Source of the DNA: Pseudarthrobacter oxydans
GTDB lineage: Bacteria; Actinomycetota; Actinomycetes; Actinomycetales; Micrococcaceae
DNA: 64,000 bases
NCBI RefSeq assembly: GCF_030812335.1
Contig: NZ_JAUSSN010000002.1
Span: 62,001-126,000 of the forward strand
Direction of reading: 5' to 3'
Both the position numbers and the translations under genes were made by a program. Shown piece after piece: positions 44,244-52,455 of the stretch (position 1 is its first letter; each line of letters opens with the position of its first letter). Under the pieces are notes generated by a model that saw only the letters and a program-made list of their open reading frames with translations, was not told the DNA's origin and did no database searches.

Positions 44244-44544
44244 GCGACCAGCGTAGCCGCCGTCCGCCGTCGTCCGGTCAGAGGCTTTCGGCCCGCCCGG
44301 TCCCAGCTCCCCCGGCGGTCAACCGCGCGAGCCAGGCGTCGAGCTGGCGGGGATGGCGGAACAGGATCGGGGGAGGCAATGCTGGATCCGATTGGATACT
44401 GCGCATCACCTGCAGTTTCCGTGTGAACGACCGGAAATGCCACCGGATGATCGAGTCCTGGATGAAAAGCCGGGCAAGGGGTTCCTGGTTGCCGTTGCAG
44501 ACCGGTTCCCGGGCCACGGCGGGCCGCAGCGTGCATACCCAGGC
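44244..44544. other. 301-bp gap with no confident gene
   Basis: This stretch lies between the membrane-protein gene and the DUF222/HNH gene. A 79-codon minus-strand frame (44278-44517, LFIQDSIIRWHFRSFTRKLQ) fills most of it and looks less GC-biased than antisense shadows, but it has no convincing ribosome site and no recognised relatives. It may be a decayed gene fragment. No terminator or RNA is evident. Confidence 0.4.
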
Positions 44545-46206
44545 TCACTCCAGCCGGAAATAGCGGTTTCGCCGTGGCACCTGGCGCGGATCGACGTGCG
44601 GAGGCGGGATGAACCACGGGACGCCGTTGCGCAGCTGAATGGTCCACTGTTCCTTGTGGATTACGTGATGGTGATGCGAGCAGAGCAGCGTTCCGTTGCC
44701 TGCCCCTGTGCTACCGCCGCGGGACCAGTAGCTGATGTGGTGGGCCTCGCACCACGGCGCCGGGATGGTGCACTGGGGAAAGGCGCAGCCCTGGTCCCGC
44801 GCCGCGATGGCCTTGCGGATGTGCGGCGGGAAGACCCGCGAGGCGCGACCGATGTCCAGGATCCGGCCTTGTCCGCCCAGCACAACCGGGATGATGTCGG
44901 CGTCGCAGGCGATCTTGCGCACGGTCGACGCCGTGACAGGGCCGGTGAACATCATTGTCCCGGCGTTGGAGCCCGGGGCGCGGGTCTCCGTGTCGGCGCC
45001 GCAGAGCCGTTCCAGCAGGTCACGGTAGTCGACTGTGACCATCACCTGCGGGCGCAGCCCTCCCGCGGCGGGCAGGTCCCCGGCGGCGAGGGCCGCTTTG
45101 CAGCCACCGACGAGGCCGTCGAGGAGCCGCTGCGGCCGGGTGCGCTGATCCAGCCGTTCCGCTGCAGCCGGGTCGTCCGCATCGCCGTCGACGGCGGAAC
45201 TATCCCCGGGCCCGGTTTGGGAGGCGGCATCCTTGCTGGCGTCGGGCCCGGATGCGATGCCGACCCGCGGGTTGGTGGCGGTGTTCATGACAGTGAGCAG
45301 GTGCTCGAACTGGTCGGTCGTGGCGAAGATTTCCACATGCTGCAGTCCGCGGTGTGCCCGTCGTATGAAGGCGCCCTGGCGGTGGCGCAGCTCCTGCTCG
45401 TCGGGTTCCTCGCCGTCCTGGTCCAAGGCGTCCGTCCAGCGTTTGGCGATCCTGGTCAGGAAGTCCGGGTCGTTCTCAACCGCTGTCCGGGTGAGGGCGT
45501 GCTCCATCCGGGCGGCATCTTCCGGTGCGGACACGTGCCGAATCCTGTCCAGGGAAAGGCTGACAATGGTCGCCGCCCGTGAGGCGACGTCCCCGGCGGC
45601 GACCGCAGCCGCGAGTTCTTCTTTTGCGGCCGGCAGCGGCTGGCCCAACAGGCCCGCGCGCGGCAGGACGTCGGCGGCGAGGGCCAGACGGCGTCGGGCT
45701 TCCGGGGCACTGATCCGCAACCGCGCCCGCAGGAATTCCGCGGTGTTCCGGTACCCGTCGTCCACCCATCCCGGGCAAGGAGCAGCGCCTTCCGGCTCGT
45801 TCCAGATCGGGTCGGACGGAGTACTTTTCGGCGCACCCGCCTCCGTATTCCAGCCAGTCAACCAGCCGGCAGGCGCGTTGGAACCAAACTTCGCGGCGGC
45901 AGTCCTGGCTCCAGCCGCTGCCTGGCTTCGGGTCCGGTCGACCGCCGCCGCGGCCACAAGCTGGAAGTAATCGACCATGCGGGACAGCTCCTCCACGCGG
46001 TCAGCGAAGTCCGCGGCTTCTGCCACTCCGAACAGCGCCGCGTCAGGCTCAGCCGTCCCGTTGCAGGAGCGGAGCAGGGCAAGCGCCGCATCAAGGGCAC
46101 GGTCCACGCACTCGGGAGGAACGGACTCGAGCCGGGGAAAGCCGGGAAGGATCACGCCGTGAGGCCGGGTGGCCTGCAGCGGGATGAAATCTTCGCTGGC
46201 TTCCAT
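44545..46206 (-). CDS. DUF222 and HNH endonuclease domain protein
   Basis: A 553-residue protein of the 13E12/DUF222 family that is multi-copy in actinobacterial genomes. The N-terminal DUF222 region includes ELSRMVDYFQLVAAAAVDRT and LRISAPEARRRLALAADVLP. The C-terminal HNH nuclease has RDQGCAFPQCTIPAPWCEAH-HIS, WSRGGSTGAGNGTLLCSHHH-HVIH, with paired cysteines for zinc. Natural function is unsettled; proposed roles include mobile-element or defence nuclease. The ATG is at 46206. The following 384 bp upstream are gene-free and lower in GC. Confidence 0.9.
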   Translation of the reverse strand: MEASEDFIPLQATRPHGVILPGFPRLESVPPECVDRALDAALALLRSCNGTAEPDAALFGVAEAADFADRVEELSRMVDYFQLVAAAAVDRTRSQAAAGARTAAAKFGSNAPAGWLTGWNTEAGAPKSTPSDPIWNEPEGAAPCPGWVDDGYRNTAEFLRARLRISAPEARRRLALAADVLPRAGLLGQPLPAAKEELAAAVAAGDVASRAATIVSLSLDRIRHVSAPEDAARMEHALTRTAVENDPDFLTRIAKRWTDALDQDGEEPDEQELRHRQGAFIRRAHRGLQHVEIFATTDQFEHLLTVMNTATNPRVGIASGPDASKDAASQTGPGDSSAVDGDADDPAAAERLDQRTRPQRLLDGLVGGCKAALAAGDLPAAGGLRPQVMVTVDYRDLLERLCGADTETRAPGSNAGTMMFTGPVTASTVRKIACDADIIPVVLGGQGRILDIGRASRVFPPHIRKAIAARDQGCAFPQCTIPAPWCEAHHISYWSRGGSTGAGNGTLLCSHHHHVIHKEQWTIQLRNGVPWFIPPPHVDPRQVPRRNRYFRLE

Positions 46207-46590
46207 AGATAAATTCCACCACGAGGCTGTGACATTTTCGGGGCCTGGGTCTTTGGAGACTTCTCGGGGTACTGCCGGACACGCTGCACTGCTACGGCTG
46301 CCGGGGAGCTACCCGACGCCGCCCAGTTCCAGCCGCGTATACCCGGATAGGCCCCACATGCGGACAGCTGGAGTTCTTGCCTGGGAGTTCCGCTCGGGGA
46401 GCCCTCTACGGCACTCTTCCCGCCGGATCGCTCGGTGGCGCACTCCCGGATTTAGTGTTGCGCCCGGCGGTGGCTACGCTCGCGCTAAATAGGTCTTTTC
46501 CTGCTTCATGTAACCAAAGTGGGCGTGCCGGAAACTACCAGAATGAACGGCACACCAGCCTTCGGAAATCGATTAGGGACAAAAATAAAC
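46207..46590. other. 384-bp gene-free region between HNH gene and lipoprotein gene
   Basis: No reading frame here looks real on either strand. It must hold the divergent promoters of the HNH gene and the lipoprotein gene; near the lipoprotein the DNA becomes AT-richer (CGCTAAATAGGTC and GGGACAAAAATAAAC). No tRNA, attachment site or inverted repeat was noticed. Confidence 0.5.
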
Positions 46591-47385
46591 ATGAACTACC
46601 GGGCCAGTTCTGTCAGAAACGCAACACTCACTGCTCTTGCGTTAGGTCTTACTCTTTCTGCCTGTGCCCCTGCCAATCAAGAAGCAGCCCCGTCAGCATC
46701 TCCCTTCACCTCGGTCACCGCGACTGAGACCGTCACTTCCACAGCCACAGCAGCCCCTACCGCAGCCGCAACGCCGACACCCAGCCCTACGGCAGTGGGA
46801 GGGCCAACGGTGGCTCCCGTGGTTCCAGTGGCTCCAGCCCCTGAGCCAGTCGCCCCGAAACTGGCAACCTTCACTTTCCCTGACGGGCACATTTCCTTTG
46901 CGCACCCTGCCAACTGGACCATCAAAACCCAGCAAGGTCCGTACCTTGACTATGTGAATGAAACAGACAAGGCAAAGTCAGTAGAAGCTCACATCTACGA
47001 TGAAAAAGGCAACAAGGTTTCAGTGATCGCAAGCGGTGGATATGGCGGCGGTGCAGCAGGACCATCCTTGCTGACAGTTCTGGACACTCAGCAGGTCCCG
47101 AATTTCCCGGCTAGGGATGGTGACACGGTTTTTGCCTTCATTAAGTATGAGAATCCTGTTGACCACTCAGTCTTCTACCGCATGGGCAACATGAGCGCAG
47201 AGTTTGTCACTAATGGCGAGGGTACCTCCGGGAGCTATGTTCGCATTGTAGAAAATGGTGCATCCGAAGCATATGTTGAATTTGACAGTCCTGCATTCAA
47301 CTCTCTGGAGAGTGCAAAAGCATGGATGAAAACCGAGCAATACAGCCAGCTCAAAGCAATGCTGACCAGTATGCGCTACGTCTAG
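46591..47385 (+). CDS. Lipoprotein with Thr/Pro/Ala linker, lower GC than neighbours
   Basis: A 264-residue secreted lipoprotein: basic N-terminus, hydrophobic core and lipobox LSAC with Cys25. A 70-residue Ser/Thr/Ala/Pro linker follows, then a globular domain (LATFTFPDGHISFAHPANWT, KVSVIASGGYGGGAAGP). The domain resembles surface-lipoprotein domains of unknown function in related actinobacteria. Codon use is visibly less GC-biased (many A/T third positions such as AAA, GAA, GTT), suggesting recent acquisition. ATG 46591 is chosen because it begins the signal peptide; an upstream in-frame start at 46519 would spoil it. Confidence 0.8.
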   Translation: MNYRASSVRNATLTALALGLTLSACAPANQEAAPSASPFTSVTATETVTSTATAAPTAAATPTPSPTAVGGPTVAPVVPVAPAPEPVAPKLATFTFPDGHISFAHPANWTIKTQQGPYLDYVNETDKAKSVEAHIYDEKGNKVSVIASGGYGGGAAGPSLLTVLDTQQVPNFPARDGDTVFAFIKYENPVDHSVFYRMGNMSAEFVTNGEGTSGSYVRIVENGASEAYVEFDSPAFNSLESAKAWMKTEQYSQLKAMLTSMRYV

Positions 47386-47515
47386 CCCGGGGCATTTTTT
47401 GTCACGATCTCCGCGGCTGCAGCTGTGCCGCCCCGGCGACTGGCTCAGGGGCCATCGGCCGGCCGGGCGGAGCACACTCCGGCCGGTACGGGCAGTGCCG
47501 TGGGAAACTGGGGGC

Positions 47516-48103
47516 ATGGACAGCCCTGTTGCCCCGACCTCCAGCCCGGCACTGCCCCACGTCGCGCGGCCCGGCGAACCTCAGCCTCCCGCCGCACAAA
47601 CCGAGCTCCCTATCGAGCTGCGCCGGCCCCACGGTCCCCGTGACCCCGGTGACGCCTGGGTTGAAGGCGACCGCGGCCGGTTCTGGGGCCGCTTTGGCTC
47701 GGCGGGCCTCCTCGTCCACGACTCCGCCAAGGGCATCCTGCTCCAGCACCGGGCCCTGTGGAGCGATCAGGGCGGCACCTGGGGGCTCCCGGGCGGAGCC
47801 CTGCACCAGGGCGAAGAGGCAGTCCACGGCGCCCTTCGCGAGGCAAAGGAAGAAGCTGCCGTCCCGCCGGAAAACGTCCGCGTCCTGTTCACCTCGGTCT
47901 TCGACGTCGGCTACTGGACCTACACGACGGTCGCTGTCGAGGTCGTGGACGCGTTTGAACCGGAGATCAGCGACCCGGAGAGCCTGGAGCTGCAGTGGGT
48001 TCCGGTTGCGCTCGTCGGCGACAAGGAACTGCATCCCGGCTTCGGAGCGGCCTGGCCGGTCCTGCGCGAAAGGCTGTTGGGGCTCGACGCCGGAACGGAC
48101 TAA
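47516..48103 (+). CDS. Nudix hydrolase
   Basis: A 195-residue Nudix protein. The box GX5EX7REUXEE is present in GALHQGEEAVHGALREAKEE; the usual Gly near its end is Ala. Preceding strands are WGRFGSAGLLVHDSAKGILL and the box follows GGTWGLPG. Nudix enzymes cleave nucleoside diphosphates linked to other groups; substrate cannot be read. About 45 N-terminal residues are Pro-rich. ATG 47516 is favoured over an earlier in-frame start at 47399, which would lie only 14 bp after the lipoprotein stop. Confidence 0.9.
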   Translation: MDSPVAPTSSPALPHVARPGEPQPPAAQTELPIELRRPHGPRDPGDAWVEGDRGRFWGRFGSAGLLVHDSAKGILLQHRALWSDQGGTWGLPGGALHQGEEAVHGALREAKEEAAVPPENVRVLFTSVFDVGYWTYTTVAVEVVDAFEPEISDPESLELQWVPVALVGDKELHPGFGAAWPVLRERLLGLDAGTD

Positions 48104-48198
48104 GCTCCCGACGCCGGCCCGGGCGGCGGGCAGCATCAGTTGCAGCCAGCACAGGTGGCCGGAGCAACAGCGGCATTCCGCTCTGGAACTGTCCGTCC

Positions 48199-48204
48199 TA
48201 AGGT
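48199..48204 (+). promoter_or_regulatory. Putative -10 element for leaderless VOC gene
   Basis: TAAGGT lies 6 nt before the ATG at 48211 with no ribosome-binding site between. Confidence 0.5.
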
Positions 48205-48210
48205 TCGGTT

Positions 48211-48639
48211 ATGACGACCGAAAATCACACCCCACCCCCTGTCCGGCAACTGCGCCTCGTCGTCGAGACGGAGGACTACGACGCCGCCCTGACGTTCTAC
48301 CGGGACGTGCTGGGACTCGTGGAACGTGAAGTGGTTCCCAGCGAGGGCGACGCACGCATCACGATCCTCGAAGCTGGCCGCGCCACCCTGGAGCTTTCCA
48401 ACCCGGCGCAGGTCAAGTACATCGACCAGGTGGAAGCCGGCGGGCAGCCAAGCGCCAGGATCCGAGTCGCCTTCGAGGTTGACGATACGGAAGAAGCCAC
48501 GCGGGACCTCGTGGAGGCCGGCGGCACGCTCATCGCGGAACCACGGGAAACGCCGTGGCGCTCGGTGAACTCACGGCTCACCGGCCCGGACGGGCTGCAG
48601 ATCACACTGTTCCAGGAACTGGACCGGCCAGCTGGCTAG
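48211..48639 (+). CDS. VOC (glyoxalase/bleomycin-resistance) superfamily protein
   Basis: A 142-residue single-domain vicinal-oxygen-chelate protein with two beta-alpha-beta-beta-beta units: RQLRLVVETEDYDAALTFYR, DVLGLVEREVVPSEGDARIT, then RIRVAFEVDDTEEATRDLVE and SRLTGPDGLQITLFQELD. The position normally His in the first strand is Arg/Val here (LRLVVETED), so classical glyoxalase I metal ligation is incomplete. It may bind or isomerise another small molecule. It is convergent with the membrane-protein gene at 48645. Confidence 0.88.
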   Translation: MTTENHTPPPVRQLRLVVETEDYDAALTFYRDVLGLVEREVVPSEGDARITILEAGRATLELSNPAQVKYIDQVEAGGQPSARIRVAFEVDDTEEATRDLVEAGGTLIAEPRETPWRSVNSRLTGPDGLQITLFQELDRPAG

Positions 48640-48644
48640 GGCGC

Positions 48645-49163
48645 TCAGGCCTTCTTCGGGGCGGGACGGCGGCGGTACAGCCAGATGAGGCCCAGGATCG
48701 GCAGCAGCAGCGGGATAAAAGCGTAACCGCGGCCAAACAGGGACCAGACCGTCTCATGCGGGAAGTTGACCGAGTCGAACAGGCTGAGCGCCCCGACCAC
48801 CAGCACGCCCACCAGTTCCACCAGCACCGCCGCAACCGAGACCTTGAACCAGGTGCGACCGGACTTGGCGAGCGACACTGTCGCCACCAAATAGACGACG
48901 GCGGCGAAGGCCGACAGCAGGTACGCCAACGGCGCTTCGGAGAACTTGGTGAGGATCTGGAATCCCGCCCGGGCCGTTGCGGAAATCGCGAACACCGCGT
49001 AAACAGCGATCAGCAGCCGGCCGGGGCCGGTGTTGCGGGTGTCATTTGCCGGGGCCAGCGCCGCAGCCGGAGCCGCGTCCACAGGAGCACCCGCCGCCGG
49101 GGCCGCCGTCGTTCCGATGTCCTCGTGCGAAGGTTTCGCCGTCACGTTTTCTGCCTCTTCCAC
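48645..49163 (-). CDS. Four-helix membrane protein beside truB
   Basis: A 172-residue protein: an Ala/Pro-rich cytoplasmic N-terminus of about 45 residues, then four membrane helices (LLIAVYAVFAISATARAGFQ, YLLSAFAAVVYLVATVSLA, VAAVLVELVGVLVVGALSLF, FIPLLLPILGLIWLYRR) and a basic tail. Similar proteins are conserved in related actinobacteria without known role. The GTG at 49163 is one base after the stop of the upstream membrane-protein gene, so they are cotranscribed with truB. Confidence 0.8.
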   Translation of the reverse strand: MEEAENVTAKPSHEDIGTTAAPAAGAPVDAAPAAALAPANDTRNTGPGRLLIAVYAVFAISATARAGFQILTKFSEAPLAYLLSAFAAVVYLVATVSLAKSGRTWFKVSVAAVLVELVGVLVVGALSLFDSVNFPHETVWSLFGRGYAFIPLLLPILGLIWLYRRRPAPKKA

Positions 49164-49164
49164 G

Positions 49165-49518
49165 TCAGTACCAAATCTGATTCATTCGGGCCGCCATCAC
49201 CAGGGCGGTGACGCCGACGGCGGCCAGCACAAAGTTGCTCCAGCGGGTGCGTTCCAGGATGGCCCAGTACACCGCGCCGACCGGCAGCAGGAGGGCCGTC
49301 AGCAGGTAACCCCAAAACTCCCACGGCTCCCCCGCCATCTGCTCCCCGCCCGCGACCCGGACGATCGACCCGACCAGGTACACCAGCAGGGACAATTCGA
49401 CGGCGGCCACCGAGAGGATCGTCGTGTCGTTCGGGGCCTTCTTGAGGATGCCGGCGCCCAGGCAGATGACGGTGGAGACCAGCCCGACGACCAGGATGAT
49501 GTAGAAATACGCGTCCAC
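49165..49518 (-). CDS. Four-helix membrane protein coupled to truB
   Basis: A 117-residue protein with four hydrophobic helices (AYFYIILVVGLVSTVICLGA, ILSVAAVELSLLVYLVGSIV, FWGYLLTALLLPVGAVYWAI, FVLAAVGVTALVMAARM). The GTG start at 49518 shares one base with the truB stop. With the gene after it, this makes a three-gene unit truB and two small membrane proteins. Function is unknown; conserved as an integral membrane protein in related genera. Confidence 0.8.
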   Translation of the reverse strand: MDAYFYIILVVGLVSTVICLGAGILKKAPNDTTILSVAAVELSLLVYLVGSIVRVAGGEQMAGEPWEFWGYLLTALLLPVGAVYWAILERTRWSNFVLAAVGVTALVMAARMNQIWY

Positions 49519-50471
49519 TACTGTCCGGCCTGCTGTTCCGCCGTCGGCTGCTTGGGCGGGCGCTTCTCGTTGTCCGGCGCGAACACCAGCACCGGTTTGG
49601 CGTAGCTGCCCTTGTCCGCGAGCAGGGCCACGAGCGTCCCGTCCGGGGCGAAGCCTGCGGCCGGGTTCTCCGGCGTCGCTGCGCCCGGGGTACCGGCGGC
49701 CGCCCCGGCGGCGATCCTGCGGCCGAAGGAGATCTCGGTGGTCTCCTCGTCGCTGAGTTCGCGGTTGGGCATGAGTGCCCGGGCGGCCTGGGACATTTCC
49801 AGCACGTCCAGCTCTTCGGCGAGCTGCTCCAGGGTGTGGGCCTGGTCCAGTGTGTACGGGCCCACCTGGGTGCGGCGCAGCGCCGTCAGGTGACCGCCGA
49901 CGCCGAGCGCGTCGCCGAGGTCGCGGGCCAGGGCCCGGATGTAGGTGCCGGAGGAGCATTCCACGGTGACGTCCACGTCCAGGGCCTCGCCGTCGCGCAC
50001 CGGACGGAACCCGTGGACCTCGAAGCGGTGGATGGTGACCGGCCGTGCGGCCAGCTTGACCTCTTCGCCGGAGCGGACCCGGGCGTAGGCGCGTTCTCCG
50101 TTGACCTTGATGGCGCTGACGCTGCTCGGAATCTGCTGGATCTCACCGGTCAGCGCGGCGACGCCGGCCCGGACGGCTTCCTCGGTGACCGCTGCGGCGC
50201 TGTGCGTCGCGGTGACCTCACCTTCGGCGTCGTCGGTGACCGTGGATTCGCCCAGGCGGATGGTGGCCGTATAGGTCTTGGAGGTGCCCACAATGTAGGT
50301 GAGCAGCCGTGTGGCCTTGTTGATGCCGACCACCAGAACGCCCGTGGCCATCGGATCCAGCGTTCCGGCGTGGCCCACTTTTCGGGTACCGGCGAGCCGC
50401 CGCATCCGTCCAACCACATCGTGGCTGGTCCAGCCTTGCGGCTTGTCCACTATTACCAGTCCAGAAAGCAC
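49518..50471 (-). CDS. truB: tRNA pseudouridine(55) synthase
   Basis: TruB isomerises U55 in the T-loop of tRNAs. The 317 residues begin VLSGLVIVDKPQGWTSHDVV and include the catalytic Asp in KVGHAGTLDPMATGVLVVGI, the SKTYTATIRLG strand and GTYIRALARDLGDALG. The C-terminal tail adds a PUA-like part. GTG 50471 is chosen because it starts exactly at the conserved N-terminus and TATACT lies 7 nt upstream, suggesting a leaderless message. An in-frame ATG at 50510 would overlap the divergent aminotransferase start codon. Confidence 0.93.
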   Translation of the reverse strand: MLSGLVIVDKPQGWTSHDVVGRMRRLAGTRKVGHAGTLDPMATGVLVVGINKATRLLTYIVGTSKTYTATIRLGESTVTDDAEGEVTATHSAAAVTEEAVRAGVAALTGEIQQIPSSVSAIKVNGERAYARVRSGEEVKLAARPVTIHRFEVHGFRPVRDGEALDVDVTVECSSGTYIRALARDLGDALGVGGHLTALRRTQVGPYTLDQAHTLEQLAEELDVLEMSQAARALMPNRELSDEETTEISFGRRIAAGAAAGTPGAATPENPAAGFAPDGTLVALLADKGSYAKPVLVFAPDNEKRPPKQPTAEQQAGQ

Positions 50472-50478
50472 GCTCCCC

Positions 50479-50501
50479 AGTATATCTGCGCCAGTTAGGA
50501 T
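50479..50501. promoter_or_regulatory. Mirrored -10 elements of truB and the aminotransferase
   Basis: On minus, TATACT (50484-50479) stands 7 nt before the truB GTG; on plus, TAGGAT (50496-50501) stands 7 nt before the aminotransferase ATG at 50509. The two hexamers are 11 bp apart in a 37-bp intergenic space, so polymerases at both promoters must compete. Each -35 region lies within or beyond the other gene's start. Confidence 0.6.
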
Positions 50502-50508
50502 GGCAGAC

Positions 50509-51675
50509 ATGCCCGAGCTTGCCCCCCACGTCCGCGACGTTCCCATCAACCAGATCCGCGAAATCACCGAAGCCGCCTGGGGCACCCCCGGTGCGATCGT
50601 GCTGAGCATCGGCGAACCGGGCTTTGCCGTCCCGCGCCATATCCTCGAAGCCGGGATGGCCTGCCTGGACCGCGACGAAACGAACTACACACCCAACGCC
50701 GGCATTCCGGCCCTGCGCGAGGCCTTCGCGGCCAGGTTCCGGGAGCACAACGCGACGCCGGTCGGCACGGACCGCGTCTACGTCGTCGACGGCGCCCAGC
50801 AGGGCCTGCACTTCGCGATGAGCCTGCTGCTCTCCCCCGGAGATGAAATCCTGATCCCCAATCCGGGCTACCCGACGTTCGCCATGACCAGCAGCCTGCT
50901 GCACGCCGTCCCGGTGCGGTACCCGCTGTATCCCGAGCATGACTTCCAGCCCCGGATCGCGGACATCGAGGAGCTCATCACACCGCGGACCAAGGTGCTG
51001 ATCCTGAATTCGCCGTCCAATCCGCTCGGTGCCGTCCTGGGCGAGGAGCTAACCCGCAGCCTCGTGGCCCTGGCCGTCCGGCACGATCTGTGGATCATTT
51101 CCGACGAATGCTACGAGGCGTTCACGTACGACGTCCCGCATGTGAGCCCCGCCCGCTTCGACAGCGATGTCCCGGGGGAAGCTCGCGTGTTCACCTCGCT
51201 CACGCTCTCCAAGACCTACGGCCTGACCGGGCTGCGGATCGGCGCCCTGATCTGCCCGCCCGGCCTGGAACAGAAGATGAACAACGTGATGGAGGCCATC
51301 GTCTCCTGTGTCGCCGCGCCCTCCCAGTACGCGGCGCTGGCCGCGCTGACCGGCCCGCAGGACTACGTCAGTCACGCCCACGCGCACTACCGGGCCAACC
51401 GCGACGCCGCCTCCGCCGTCCTGGCCGCCAAGGGGATCCCGTTCCTCACCGCGCAGGGGGCCTTCTACCTCTGGGCGGATGTGTCCCACGCCAGCGGCGG
51501 GGATGTGCGGTCCTGGGTCCGGCGCTTTCTGGCCGATTCCGGAGTGTCCTTCGCCCCCGGCACCGCGTTCGGCTCGATCGGCGAGGGCTGGATCCGGATT
51601 GCCCTCTGCAGCAGCCACGCTGACCTCGTCGAAGGCCTCGGCCGGCTCCCGGCGCGGATCGCGGCGGAGGGCTGA
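50509..51675 (+). CDS. Pyridoxal-phosphate aminotransferase, class I/II
   Basis: A 388-residue fold-type I aminotransferase: GAIVLSIGEPGFAVPRHILE, NYTPNAGIPALREAFAARF, VVDGAQQGLHFAMSLLLSPG, NSPSNPLGAVL, SDECYEAFTYD and the PLP lysine in SLTLSKTYGLTGLRIG (about residue 237). The C-terminal arginine region is GTAFGSIGEGWIRIALCSSH. It is in the aspartate/aromatic aminotransferase group; the amino donor is not clear. ATG 50509 is used with a leaderless promoter; ATG 50500 is an alternative three codons earlier. Confidence 0.92.
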   Translation: MPELAPHVRDVPINQIREITEAAWGTPGAIVLSIGEPGFAVPRHILEAGMACLDRDETNYTPNAGIPALREAFAARFREHNATPVGTDRVYVVDGAQQGLHFAMSLLLSPGDEILIPNPGYPTFAMTSSLLHAVPVRYPLYPEHDFQPRIADIEELITPRTKVLILNSPSNPLGAVLGEELTRSLVALAVRHDLWIISDECYEAFTYDVPHVSPARFDSDVPGEARVFTSLTLSKTYGLTGLRIGALICPPGLEQKMNNVMEAIVSCVAAPSQYAALAALTGPQDYVSHAHAHYRANRDAASAVLAAKGIPFLTAQGAFYLWADVSHASGGDVRSWVRRFLADSGVSFAPGTAFGSIGEGWIRIALCSSHADLVEGLGRLPARIAAEG

Positions 51676-51814
51676 CAGCCCGGGCACAGGGTCCCTGTCC
51701 CCTACCGCCGTGGCACTGCAACGCCTAACCTGAGCGCAACGCGCGGTCTTCGCGTGCGTCACGGGGCGTGCCGTTCCGGGACTGGTGTGTCGGGGTTCCG
51801 TCAGGGAGGTTCAC

Positions 51815-52024
51815 ATGTGGTGGCAGGACTTGTTATGGGGCATCTGGAACGGGCTCACGGCATGGATTGTGCTGATCGCGCACGTCTTCGGCCAGTGGAG
51901 TGAATTCCCGTTCTACAACTCGGCCCGCACCGGAAACTGGTACGACTTCGGCTTCCTGCTGGGGGTCGGCTCGCCCTTCCTGGGCGGCCTGGGCGCCCAA
52001 GGCGCGCGGAGCCGGCGCCGCTGA
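51815..52024 (+). CDS. Small membrane protein
   Basis: A 69-residue protein with a Trp-rich N-terminal helix (WWQDLLWGIWNGLTAWIVLI), the motif FYNSARTGNWYDFGFLLG and a hydrophobic Gly-rich end followed by a basic tail. Proteins of this pattern are conserved but uncharacterised in actinobacteria. ATG 51815 is preceded by GGGAGG at good spacing and is preferred to a start 10 codons earlier. It is monocistronic. Confidence 0.75.
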   Translation: MWWQDLLWGIWNGLTAWIVLIAHVFGQWSEFPFYNSARTGNWYDFGFLLGVGSPFLGGLGAQGARSRRR

Positions 52025-52079
52025 AGACCTGGCCCCGCGGGCTAGCCCCGCGCCGCCGCCCGCGCCGGGCCGGACGGCC

Positions 52080-52427
52080 TCACAGCATGATCTCTTCCTC
52101 CGGCGACAACTGTGCCGAGGGCCTGTGGGCGAACGACAGCTTGAGGATAAAGTGGGCCTCGGAGCAGTTCTGCGCGATGATGGCCCCTGCCTCACCGGCC
52201 AGCTTCACGCCAAACTGCAGCTCCAGGTGCTCCGCGCCGACTTCCTTCAAGACCTCCGCCGCCGCGTTGGCCGCCGGCCGGATGGCGGCGAGGGCATCTT
52301 CCAGCCGCCGCCCGGCGTCGGTGATTCCCTGCTCGTTCCGCGCGGGGCGCTCCACGCCGAAGCTGTCATCGGCCACTTCGACCAGCACCGTCCCGGAACC
52401 TACTTCGTAGCGCAGTATCTCGGTCAT
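52080..52427 (-). CDS. Trypco1 (CU044_2847-type) domain protein
   Basis: A 115-residue stand-alone domain: ILRYEVGSGTVLVEVADDSF, ARNEQGITDAGRRLEDALAA and EHLELQFGVKLAGEAGAIIA, with a short acidic tail. This fits the trypsin-co-occurring domain 1 family, usually found next to trypsin-like proteases or effector-associated domains in proposed conflict systems. No protease is adjacent here; thioredoxin lies 28 bp upstream on the same strand, so they may be cotranscribed. ATG 52427 is chosen because the conserved domain starts there. Confidence 0.8.
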   Translation of the reverse strand: MTEILRYEVGSGTVLVEVADDSFGVERPARNEQGITDAGRRLEDALAAIRPAANAAAEVLKEVGAEHLELQFGVKLAGEAGAIIAQNCSEAHFILKLSFAHRPSAQLSPEEEIML

Positions 52428-52455
52428 TGCTACCTCCAGTTCGCCCGCGGGACGG

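Noticed and set aside
44278..44517. 79-codon minus-strand frame as a real gene
   Set aside because: No ribosome-binding site or recognised family; kept only as a possible fragment in the gap description.
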